Source: Lutraria lutraria (Eukaryota > Mollusca > Bivalvia > Venerida > Mactridae). Taken from it: a stretch of 64,000 bases of DNA. Where the stretch lies: positions 9,899,637 to 9,963,636 of the forward strand of contig OZ026851.1 in the NCBI GenBank assembly GCA_964023205.1, read 5' to 3'. The notes under the pieces were generated by a model, which had not been told where the DNA came from, ran no database searches, and saw nothing but the letters and a program-made list of their open reading frames with translations. The translations under genes were made by a program, and so were the position numbers. This document shows positions 37,273-49,293 of this stretch, one piece after another (position 1 is the stretch's first letter; each line of letters opens with the position of its first letter).

Positions 37273-39081
37273 TTCAAACTGACATTTCTAAAACGTTAAT
37301 AAAATCCAAAGTAAACGTAGCATGGCCATGCCTTTTGTGCCACAGATTTCCATTGATGTCTATTACTAGAATATGTACTTTCAATGCTGCCGATGAAATA
37401 ATGGTAGAGATATTGAACATCAAAGATTGTCCGCAACTCTCGGAGAACTTTCACGGAGATGGTTATTTCTAGAATTTCAATAAAGTCAAAAGTAAGCAGA
37501 GCATAGCAAATTCAACGCTGCCACCAACTTTTGTTGATGCCAACTACTTGTAAGTAAAGTTGCATGCATGTACCAACAAGACTTAAGGAGAAAATAACAA
37601 ATTAGATTTGTCAAAAAATCTTGACGCCTGGAAATTTTCTCCCAAACTGTCAATTCTAGAAATGTAATAAAACCAAAAGTAACCATAATATACCAAAGCT
37701 GTTCTAATCTCAGATTTCCATTGATCCACACTACTTGTATGTAATGGTCCCATGTTTATTCTATCTACAATAAAAGAGTAAATGCAAGATAAAAATTGGT
37801 CCCGTAAAGCATCTGCGCTAACCATTTTTCTCTCAAACTGCCATTTCTAAAATGCTAAAAGTGGTCTTGTGATACCTCATATAGTTCGTGTGTTTGATAC
37901 AAATGCAAATATGTAAATATAAACAAGATTTAAGAAATGTTGGTTTCGGTCAAAATTACAAAAGTTCAACAGGTCCGGACCTGGAAGAATTTGTCGTAAA
38001 AATTGATTACGTTCAAAAGTGGTCTTGTGATACCTCATATTATTCGCATGCATGAGAGGAATGCAAAAATGCATATAGAAACAAGTTTCAAGAAATTTTG
38101 TTTTCGGTCAAAATTACAAAAGTCCAACAGCTCCGGACCTGGAAGGATTTCTGTCAAAAACTGATTTCGTTCAAAAGTGGTCCTGTGATACCTCATATTG
38201 TTCGCGTGATTGAGAGGAATGCAAAAATGCGAACAGAAACAAGTCTTAAGAAATTTTGTTCTCGGACTAATTCATGAAATTTCAGCAGGCCCGGCCCTGT
38301 AAGAATTTCTGTCAAAAACTGATTTCGTTCAAAAGTGGTCCTGTGATACCTCATATTGTTCGCGTGATTGAGAGGAATGCAAAAATGCGAACAGAAACAA
38401 GTCTTAAGAAATTTTGTTCTCGGACTAATTCATGAAATTTCCACAGGCGCGGCCCTGTAAGAATTTCTGTCAAAAACTGATTTCGTTCAAAAGTGGTCCT
38501 GTGATACCTCATATTGTTCGCGTGATTGAGAGGAATGCAAAAATGCGAACAGAAACAAGTCTTAAGAAATTTTGTTCTCGGACTAATTCATGAAATTTCC
38601 ACAGGCGCGGCACTGTAAGAATTTCTGTCAAAAACTGATTTCGTTCAAAAGTGGTCCTGTGATACCTCATATTGTTCACGTGATTGAGAGGAATGCAAAA
38701 ATGCGAACAGAAACAAGTCTTAAGAAATTTTGTTCTCGGACTAATTCATGAAATTTCCACAGGCGCGGCCCTGTAAGAATTTCTGTCGAAAAACTGATTT
38801 CGTTCAAAAGTGGTCCTGTGATACCTCATATTGTTCGCGTGTTTGAGGGGAATGCAAAAATGCAAACAGAAACAAGTTTTAAGAAATTTTGTTCTCGGAC
38901 TAATTCATGAAATTTCAGGAAGCGCGGCCCTGTAAGAATTTCTGTCGAAAAAATGATTTCGTTCAAAAGTGGTCCTGTGATACCTCATATTGTTCGCATG
39001 CATGAGAGGAATGCAAAAATGCAAATAGAAACAAGTTTTAAGAAATTTTCTTCTCAGACTAATTCATGAAATTTCAACAGG
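37273..39081 (+). repeat. HOR unit U23, 1809-bp, T-variant S2
   Basis: S2 37273-37856 with GACGCCTGG; S1 37857-39081, order a-b1-x(AGC)-x(CCA)-x(CCA, CGGCACTG)-d(+1 base)-e-f. It shares the d insertion and CGGCACTG with U4, 31,029 bp upstream, and is likewise followed by a unit with GTACTGG. Confidence 0.94.
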
Positions 39082-40888
39082 TTCAAACTGACATTTCTAA
39101 AACGTTAATAAAATCCAAAGTAAACGTAGCATGGCCATGCCTTTTGTGCCACAGATTTCCATTGATGTCTATTACTAGAATATGTACTTTCAATGCTGCC
39201 GATGAAATAATGGTAGAGATATTGAACATCAAAGATTGTCCGCAACTCTCGGAGAACTTTCACGGAGATGGTTATTTCTAGAATTTCAATAAAGTCAAAA
39301 GTAAGCAGAGCATAGCAAATTCAACGCTGCCACCAACTTTTGTTGATGCCAACTACTTGTAAGTAAAGTTGCATGCATGTACCAACAAGACTTAAGGAGA
39401 AAATAACAAATTAGATTTGTCAAAAAATCTTGACGCCAGGAAATTTTCTCCCAAACTGTCAATTCTAGAAATGTAATAAAACAAAAGTAACCATAATATA
39501 CCAAAGCTGTTCTAATCTCAGATTTCCATTGATCCACACTACTTGTATGTACTGGTCCCATGTTTATTCTATCTACAATAAAAGAGTAAATGCAAGATAA
39601 AAATTGGTCCCGTAAAGCATCTGCGCTAACCATTTTTCTCTCAAACTGCCATTTCTAAAATGCTAAAAGTGGTCTTGTGATACCTCATATAGTTCGTGTG
39701 TTTGATACGAATGCAAATATGTAAATATAAACAAGATTTAAGAAATGTTGGTTTCGGTCAAAATTACAAAAGTTCAACAGGTCCGGACCTGGAAGAATTT
39801 GTCGTAAAAATTGATTACGTTCAAAAGTGGTCTTGTGATACCTCATATTGTTCGCATGCATGAGAGGAATGCAAAAATGCATATAGAAACAAGTTTCAAG
39901 AAATTTTGTTTTCGGTCAAAATTACAAAAGTCCAACAGCTCCGGACCTGGAAGGATTTGTCGTAAAAATTGATTGCGTTCAAAAGTGGTCTTGTGATACC
40001 TCATATTGTTCGCGTGCTTGAGAGGAATGCAAAAATGTGAACAGAAACAAGTTTTAAGAATTTTTGTTCTCGGACTAATTCATGAAATTTCAGCAGGCCC
40101 GGCCCTGTAAGAATTTCTGTCAAAAACTGATTTCGTTCAAAAGTGGTCCTGTGATACCTCATATTGTTCGCGTGATTGAGAGGAATGCAAAAATGCGAAC
40201 AGAAACAAGTCTTAAGAAATTTTGTTCTCGGACTAATTCATGAAATTTCCACAGGCGCGGCCCTGTAAGAATTTCTGTCAAAAACTGATTTCGTTCAAAA
40301 GTGGTCCTGTGATACCTCATATTGTTCGCGTGATTGAGAGGAATGCAAAAATGCGAACAGAAACAAGTCTTAAGAAATTTTGTTCTCGGACTAATTCATG
40401 AAATTTCAACAGGCGCGGCCCTGTAAGAATTTCTGTCAAAAACTGATTTCGTTCAAAAGTGGTCCTGTGATACCTCATATTGTTCACGTGATTGAGAGGA
40501 ATGCAAAAATGCGAACAGAAACAAGTCTTAAGAAATTTTGTTCTCGGACTAATTCATGAAATTTCCACAGGCGCGGCCCTGTAAGAATTTCTGTCAAAAA
40601 CTGATTTCGTTCAAAAGTGGTCCTGTGATACCTCATATTGTTCGCGTGTTTGAGGGGAATGCAAAAATGCAAACAGAAACAAGTTTTAAGAAATTTTGTT
40701 CTCGGACTAATTCATGAAATTTCAGGAAGCGCGGCCCTGTAAGAATTTCTGTCGAAAAAATGATTTCGTTCAAAAGTGGTCCTGTGATACCTCATATTGT
40801 TCGCATGCATGAGAGGAATGCAAAAATGCAAATAGAAACAAGTTTTAAGAAATTTTCTTCTCAGACTAATTCATGAAATTTCAACAGG
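39082..40888 (+). repeat. HOR unit U24, 1807-bp with 1-bp deletion
   Basis: S2 39082-39664 with GTATGTACTGG and a 1-bp deletion near 39482 (AAAACAAAAG for AAAACCAAAAG). S1 39665-40888, order a-b-c-x(CCA)-x(CAA)-d-e-f. The deletion merges two chance reading frames into a longer one, with no sign of coding selection. Confidence 0.94.
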
Positions 40889-42538
40889 TTCAAACTGACA
40901 TTTCTAAAACGTTAATAAAATCCAAAGTAAACGTAGCATGGCCATGCCTTTTGTGCCACAGATTTCCATTGATGTCTATTACTAGAATATGTACTTTCAA
41001 TGCTGCCGATGAAATAATGGTAGAGATATTGAACATCAAAGATTGTCCGCAACTCTCGGAGAACTTTCACGGAGATGGTTATTTCTAGAATTTCAATAAA
41101 GTCAAAAGTAAGCAGAGCATAGCAAATTCAACGCTGCCACCAACTTTTGTTGATGCCAACTACTTGTAAGTAAAGTTGCATGCATGTACCAACAAGACTT
41201 AAGGAGAAAATAACAAATTAGATTTGTCAAAAAATCTTGACGCCAGGAAATTTTCTCCCAAACTGTCAATTCTAGAAATGTAATAAAACCAAAAGTAACC
41301 ATAATATACCAAAGCTGTTCTAATCTCAGATTTCCATTGATCCACACTACTTGTAGGTAATGGTCCCATGTTTATTCTATCTACAATAAAAGAGTAAATG
41401 CAAGATAAAAATTGGTCCCGTAAAGCATCTGCGCTAACCATTTTTCTCTCAAACTGCCATTTCTAAAATGCTAAAAGTGGTCTTGTGATACCTCATATAG
41501 TTCGTGTGTTTGATACAAATGCAAATATGTAAATATAAACAAGATTTAAGAAATGTTGGTTTCGGTCAAAATTACAAAAGTTCAACAGGTCCGGACCTGG
41601 AAGAATTTGTCGTAAAAATTGATTACGTTCAAAAGTGGTCTTGTGATACCTCATATTGTTCGCATGCATGAGAGGAATGCAAAAATGCATATAGAAACAA
41701 GTTTCAAGAAATTTTGTTTTCGGTCAAAATTACAAAAGTCCAACAGCTCCGGACATGGAAGGATTTGTCGTAAAAATTGATTGCGTTCAAAAGTGGTCTT
41801 GTGATACCTCATATTGTTCGCGTGCTTGAGAGGAATGCAAAAATGTGAACAGAAACAAGTTTTAAGAATTTTTGTTCTCGGACTAATTCATGAAATTTCA
41901 GCAGGCCCGGCCCTGTAAGAATTTCTGTCAAAAACTGATTTCGTTCAAAAGTGGTCCTGTGATACCTCATATTGTTCGCGTGATTGAGAGGAATGCAAAA
42001 ATGCGAACAGAAACAAGTCTTAAGAAATTTTGTTCTCGGACTAATTCATGAAATTTCAACAGGCGCGGCCCTGTAAGAATTTCTGTCAAAAACTGATTTC
42101 GTTCAAAAGTGGTCCTGTGATACCTCATATTGTTCACGTGATTGAGAGGAATGCAAAAATGCGAACAGAAACAAGTCTTAAGAAATTTTGTTCTCGGACT
42201 AATTCATGAAATTTCCACAGGCGCGGCCCTGTAAGAATTTCTGTCAAAAACTGATTTCGTTCAAAAGTGGTCCTGTGATACCTCATATTGTTCGCGTGTT
42301 TGAGGGGAATGCAAAAATGCAAACAGAAACAAGTTTTAAGAAATTTTGTTCTCGGACTAATTCATGAAATTTCAGGAAGCGCGGCCCTGTAAGAATTTCT
42401 GTCGAAAAAATGATTTCGTTCAAAAGTGGTCCTGTGATACCTCATATTGTTCGCATGCATGAGAGGAATGCAAAAATGCAAATAGAAACAAGTTTTAAGA
42501 AATTTTCTTCTCAGACTAATTCATGAAATTTCAACAGG
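40889..42538 (+). repeat. HOR unit U25, 1650-bp, 7 S1 monomers
   Basis: S2 40889-41472 with GTAGGTAATGG; S1 41473-42538, order a-b-c-x(CAA)-d-e-f. It has GATACAAATG in a and CCGGACATGG in b, so it equals U18 minus one x monomer. Confidence 0.94.
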
Positions 42539-43871
42539 TTCAAACTGACATTTCTAAAACGTTAATAAAATCCAAAGTAAACGTAGCATGGCCATGCCTT
42601 TTGTGCCACAGATTTCCATTGATGTCTATTACTAGAATATGTACTTTCAATGCTGCCGATGAAATAATGGTAGAGATATTGAACATCAAAGATTGTCCGC
42701 AACTCTCGGAGAACTTTCACGGAGATGGTTATTTCTAGAATTTCAATAAAGTCAAAAGTAAGCAGAGCATAGCAAATTCAACGCTGCCACCAACTTTTGT
42801 TGATGCCAACTACTTGTAAGTAAAGTTGCATGCATGTACCAACAAGACTTAAGGAGAAAATAACAAATTAGATTTGTCAAAAAATCTTGACGCCAGGAAA
42901 TTTTCTCCCAAACTGTCAATTCTAGAAATGTAATAAAACCAAAAGTAACCATAATATACCAAAGCTGTTCTAATCTCAGATTTCCATTGATCCACACTAC
43001 TTGTAGGTAATGGTCCCATGTTTATTCTATCTACAATAAAAGAGTAAATGCAAGATAAAAATTGGTCCCGTAAAGCATCTGCGCTAACCATTTTTCTCTC
43101 AAACTGCCATTTCTAAAATGCTAAAAGTGGTCTTGTGATACCTCATATAGTTCGTGTGTTTGATACAAATGCAAATATGTAAATATAAACAAGATTGAAG
43201 AAATGTTGGTTTCGGTCAAAATTACAAAAGTTCAACAGGTCCGGACCTGGAAGAATTTGTCGTAAAAATTGATTACGTTCAAAAGTGGTCTTGTGATACC
43301 TCATATTGTTCGCATGCATGAGAGGAATGCAAAAATGCATATAGAAACAAGTTTCAAGAAATTTTGTTTTCGGTCAAAATTACAAAAGTCCAACAGCTCC
43401 GGACCTGGAAGGATTTGTCGTAAAAATTGATTGCGTTCAAAAGTGGTCTTGTGATACCTCATATTGTTCGCGTGCTTGAGAGGAATGCAAAAATGTGAAC
43501 AGAAACAAGTTTTAAGAATTTTTGTTCTCGGACTAATTCATGAAATTTCAGCAGGCCCGGCCCTGTAAGAATTTCTGTCAAAAACTGATTTCGTTCAAAA
43601 GTGGTCCTGTGATACCTCATATTGTTCGCGTGATTGAGAGGAATGCAAAAATGCGAACAGAAACAAGTCTTAAGAAATTTTGTTCTCGGACTAATTCATG
43701 AAATTTCCACAGGCGCGGCCCTGTAAGAATTTCTGTCAAAAACTTATTTCGTTCAAAAGTGGTCCTGTGATACCTCATATTGTTCGCGTGATTGAGAGGA
43801 ATGCAAAAATGCAAATAGAAACAAGTTTTAAGAAATTTTCTTCTCAGACTAATTCATGAAATTTCAACAGG
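42539..43871 (+). repeat. HOR unit U26, short 1333-bp, GTAGG variant
   Basis: S2 42539-43122; S1 43123-43871, order a-b-c-x(CCA, CTTATTT)-f. Private change AAGATTGAAG in a (43193 area). Third example of the U7 class. The regular part of the array ends about here. Confidence 0.94.
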
Positions 43872-45046
43872 TTCAAACTGACATTTCTAAAACGTTAATA
43901 AAATCCAAAGTAAACGTAGCATGGCCATGCCTTTTGTGCCACAGATTTCCATTGATGTCTATTACTAGAATATGTACTTTCAATGCTGCCGATGAAATAA
44001 TGGTAGAGATATTGAACATCAAAGATTGTCCGCAACTCTCGGAGAACTTTCACGGAGATGGTTATTTCTAGAATTTCAATAAAGTCAAAAGTAAGCAGAG
44101 CATAGCAAATTCAACGCTGCCACCAACTTTTGTTGATGCCAACTACTTGTAAGTAAAGTTGCATGCATGTACCAACAAGACTTAAGGAGAAAATAACAAA
44201 TTAGATTTGTCAAAAAATCTTGACGCCAGGAAATTTTCTCCCAAACTGTCAATTCTAGAAATGTAATAAAACCAAAAGTAACCATAATATACCAAAGCTG
44301 TTCTAATCTCAGATTTCCATTGATCCACACTACTTGTATGTAATGGTCCCATGTTTATTCTATCTACAATAAAAGAGTAAATGCAAGATAAAAATTGGTC
44401 CCGTAAAGCATCTGCGCTAACCATTTTTCTCTCAAACTGCCATTTCTAAAATGCTAAAAGTGGTCTTGTGATACCTCATATAGTTCGTGTGTTTGATACA
44501 AATGCAAATATGTAAATATAAACAAGATTTAAGAAATGTTGGTTTCGGTCAAAATTACAAAAGTTCAACAGGTCCGGACCTGGAAGAATTTGTCGTAAAA
44601 ATTGATTACGTTCAAAAGTGGTCTTGTGATACCTCATATTATTCGCATGCATGAGAGGAATGCAAAAATGCATATAGAAACAAGTTTCAAGAAATTTTGT
44701 TTTCGGTCAAAATTACAAAAGTCCAACAGCTCCGGACCTGGAAGGATTTCTGTCAAAAACTGATTTCGTTCAAAAGTGGTCCTGTGATACCTCATATTGT
44801 TCGCGTGATTGAGAGGAATGCAAAAATGCGAACAGAAACAAGTCTTAAGAAATTTTGTTCTCTGACTAATTCATGAAATTTCCACAGGCGCGGCCCTGTA
44901 AGAATTTCTGTCAAAAACTGATTTCGTTCAAAAGTGGTCCTGTGATACCTCATATTGTTCGCGTGATTGAGAGGAATGCAAAAATGCAAATAGAAACAAG
45001 TTTTAAGAAATTTTCTTCTCAGACTAATTCATGAAATTTCAACAGG
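43872..45046 (+). repeat. HOR unit U27, shortest class 1175-bp, 4 S1 monomers
   Basis: S2 43872-44455; S1 44456-45046, order a-b1-x(CCA)-f. It has U3-class markers but one x fewer than U3, U8, U11, U16 and U22. The x carries GTTCTCTGAC. Confidence 0.94.
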
Positions 45047-47328
45047 TTCAAACTGACATTTCTAAAACGTTAATAAAATCCAAAGTAAACGTAGCATGGC
45101 CATGCCTTTTGTGCCACAGATTTCCATTGATGTCTATTACTAGAATATGTACTTTCAATGCTGCCGATGAAATAATGGTAGAGATATTGAACATCAAAGA
45201 TTGTCCGCAACTCTCGGAGAACTTTCACGGAGATGGTTATTTCTAGAATTTCAATAAAGTCAAAAGTAAGCAGAGCATAGCAAATTCAACGCTGCCACCA
45301 ACTTTTGTTGATGCCAACTACTTGTAAGTAAAGTTGCATGCATGTACCAACAAGACTTAAGGAGAAAATAACAAATTAGATTTGTCAAAAAATCTTGACG
45401 CCTGGAAATTTTCTCCCAAACTGTCAATTCTAGAAATGTAATAAAACCAAAAGTAACCATAATATACCAAAGCTGTTCTAATCTCAGATTTCCATTGATC
45501 CACACTACTTGTATGTAATGGTCCCATGTTTATTCTATCTACAATAAAAGAGTAAATGCAAGATAAAAATTGGTCCCGTAAAGCATCTGCGCTAACCATT
45601 TTTCTCTCAAACTGCCATTTCTAAAATGCTAAAAGTGGTCTTGTGATACCTCATATAGTTCGTGTGTTTGATACAAATGCAAATATGTAAATATAAACAA
45701 GATTTAAGAAATGTTGGTTTCGGTCAAAATTACAAAAGTTCAACAGGTCCGGACCTGGAAGAATTTGTCGTAAAAATTGATTACGTTCAAAAGTGGTCTT
45801 GTGATACCTCATATTATTCGCATGCATGAGAGGAATGCAAAAATGCATATAGAAACAAGTTTCAAGAAATTTTGTTTTCGGTCAAAATTACAAAAGTCCA
45901 ACAGCTCCGGACCTGGAAGGATTTCTGTCAAAAACTGATTTCGTTCAAAAGTGGTCCTGTGATACCTCATATTGTTCGCGTGATTGAGAGGAATGCAAAA
46001 ATGCGAACAGAAACAAGTCTTAAGAAATTTTGTTCTCGGACTAATTCATGAAATTTCAGCAGGCCCGGCCCTGTAAGAATTTCTGTCAAAAACTGATTTC
46101 GTTCAAAAGTGGTCCTGTGATACCTCATATTGTTCGCGTGATTGAGAGGAATGCAAAAATGCGAACAGAAACAAGTCTTAAGAAATTTTGTTCTCGGACT
46201 AATTCATGAAATTTCCACAGGCGCGGCCCTGTAAGAATTTCTGTCAAAAACTGATTTCGTTCAAAAGTGGTCCTGTGATACCTCATATTGTTCGCGTGAT
46301 TGAGAGGAATGCAAAAATGCGAACAGAAACAAGTCTTAAGAAATTTTGTTCTCGGACTAATTCATGAAATTTCAGCAGGCCCGGCCCTGTAAGAATTTCT
46401 GTCAAAAACTAATTTCGTTCAAAAGTGGTCCTGTGATACCTCATATTGTTCGCGTGATTGAGAGGAATGCAAAAATGCGAACAGAAACAAGTCTTAAGAA
46501 ATTTTGTTCTCGGACTAATTCATGAAATTTCCACAGGCGCGGCCCTGTAAGAATTTCTGTCAAAAACTGATTTCGTTCAAAAGTGGTCCTGTGATACCTC
46601 ATATTGTTCGCGTGATTGAGAGGAATGCAAAAATGCGAACAGAAACAAGTCTTAAGAAATTTTGTTCTCGGACTAATTCATGAAATTTCCACAGGCGCGG
46701 CCCTGTAAGAATTTCTGTCAAAAACTTATTTCGTTCAAAAGTGGTCCTGTGATACCTCATATTGTTCGCGTGATTGAGAGGAATGCAAAAATGCGAACAG
46801 AAACAAGTCTTAAGAAATTTTGTTCTCGGACTAATTCATGAAATTTCCACAGGCGCGGCCCTGTAAGAATTTCTGTCAAAAACTTATTTCGTTCAAAAGT
46901 GGTCCTGTGATACCTCATATTGTTCGCGTGATTGAGAGGAATGCAAAAATGCGAACAGAAACAAGTCTTAAGAAATTTTGTTCTCGGACTAATTCATGAA
47001 ATTTCAGGAAGCGCGGCCCTGTAAGAATTTCTGTCGAAAACTGATTTCGTTCAAAAGTGGTCCTGTGATACCTCATATTGTTCACGTGATTGAGAGGAAT
47101 GCAAAAATGCGAACAGAAACAAGTCTTAAGAAATTTTGTTCTCGGACTAATTCATGAAATTTCCACAGGCGCGGCCCTGTAAGAATTTCTGTCGAAAAAA
47201 TGATTTCGTTCAAAAGTGGTCCTGTGATACCTCATATTGTTCGCATGCATGAGAGGAATGCAAAAATGCAAATAGAAACAAGTTTTAAGAAATTTTCTTC
47301 TCAGACTAATTCATGAAATTTCAACAGG
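45047..47328 (+). repeat. HOR unit U28, expanded 2282-bp, 11 S1 monomers
   Basis: S2 45047-45630 with GACGCCTGG; S1 45631-47328, order a-b1, then seven x copies (tails AGC, CCA, AGC with ACTAATTTCG, CCA, CCA and CCA both with ACTTATTTCG, AGGAAG), then d and f; no e. Adjacent x copies with the same private change show local tandem duplication. Confidence 0.93.
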
Positions 47329-49293
47329 TTCAAACTGACATTTCTAAAACGTTAATAAAATCCAAAGTAAACGTAGCATGGCCATGCCTTTTGTGCCACA
47401 GATTTCCATTGATGTCTATTACTAGAATATGTACTTTCAATGCTGCCGATGAAATAATGGTAGAGATATTGAACATCAAAGATTGTCCGCAACTCTCGGA
47501 GAACTTTCACGGAGATGGTTATTTCTAGAATTTCAATAAAGTCAAAAGTAAGCAGAGCATAGCAAATTCAACGCTGCCACCAACTTTTGTTGATGCCAAC
47601 TACTTGTAAGTAAAGTTGCATGCATGTACCAACAAGACTTAAGGAGAAAATAACAAATTAGATTTGTCAAAAAATCTTGACGCCAGGAAATTTTCTCCCA
47701 AACTGTCAATTCTAGAAATGTAATAAAACCAAAAGTAACCATAATATACCAAAGCTGTTCTAATCTCAGATTTCCATTGATCCACACTACTTGTATGTAA
47801 TGGTCCCATGTTTATTCTATCTACAATAAAAGAGTAAATGCAAGATAAAAATTGGTCCCGTAAAGCATCTGCGCTAACCATTTTTCTCTCAAACTGCCAT
47901 TTCTAAAATGCTAAAAGTGGTCTTGTGATACCTCATATAGTTCGTGTGTTTGATACGAATGCAAATATGTAAATATAAACAAGATTTAAGAAATGTTGGT
48001 TTCGGTCAAAATTACAAAAGTTCAACAGGTCCGGACCTGGAAGAATTTGTCGTAAAAATTGATTACGTTCAAAAGTGGTCTTGTGATACCTCATATTGTT
48101 CGCATGCATGAGAGGAATGCAAAAATGCATATAGAAACAAGTTTCAAGAAATTTTGTTTTCGGTCAAAATTACAAAAGTCCAACAGCTCCGGACCTGGAA
48201 GGATTTGTCGTAAAAATTGATTGCGTTCAAAAGTGGTCTTGTGATACCTCATATTGTTCGCGTGCTTGAGAGGAATGCAAAAATGTGAACAGAAACAAGT
48301 TTTAAGAATTTTTGTTCTCTGACTAATTCATGAAATTTCAGCAGGCCCGGCCCTGTAAGAATTTCTGTCAAAAACTGATTTCGTTCAAAAGTGGTCCTGT
48401 GATACCTCATATTGTTCGCGTGATTGAGAGGAATGCAAAAATGCGAACAGAAACAAGTCTTAAGAAATTTTGTTCTCGGACTAATTCATGAAATTTCAGC
48501 AGGCCCGGCCCTGTAAGAATTTCTGTCAAAAACTGATTTCGTTCAAAAGTGGTCCTGTGATACCTCATATTGTTCGCGTGATTGAGAGGAATGCAAAAAT
48601 GCGAACAGAAACAAGTCTTAAGAAATTTTGTTCTCGGACTAATTCATGAAATTTCCACAGGCGCGGCCCTGTAAGAATTTCTGTCAAAAACTGATTTCGT
48701 TCAAAAGTGGTCCTGTGATACCTCATATTGTTCGCGTGATTGAGAGGAATGCAAAAATGCGAACAGAAACAAGTCTTAAGAAATTTTGTTCTCGGACTAA
48801 TTCATGAAATTTCAGCAGGCCCGGCCCTGTAAGAATTTCTGTCAAAAACTAATTTCGTTCAAAAGTGGTCCTGTGATACCTCATATTGTTCGCGTGATTG
48901 AGAGGAATGCAAAAATGCGAACAGAAACAAGTCTTAAGAAATTTTGTTCTCGGACTAATTCATGAAATTTCCACAGGCGCGGCCCTGTAAGAATTTCTGT
49001 CAAAAACTGATTTCGTTCAAAAGTGGTCCTGTGATACCTCATATTGTTCGCGTGATTGAGAGGAATGCAAAAATGCGAACAGAAACAAGTCTTAAGAAAT
49101 TTTGTTCTCGGACTAATTCATGAAATTTCAACAGGCGCGGCACTGTAAGAATTTCTGTCAAAAACTGATTTCGTTCAAAAGTGGTCCTGTGATACCTCAT
49201 ATTGTTCGCATGCATGAGAGGAATGCAAAAATGCAAATAGAAACAAGTTTTAAGAAATTTTCTTCTCAGACTAATTCATGAAATTTCAACAGG
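47329..49293 (+). repeat. HOR unit U29, 1965-bp, 9 S1 monomers
   Basis: S2 47329-47912; S1 47913-49293, order a-b-c, then x with tails AGC, CCA, AGC(ACTAATTTCG), CCA and CAA(CGGCACTG), then f; d and e are missing. The c monomer has GTTCTCTGAC. Same order as U36, 13,285 bp downstream. Confidence 0.93.
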
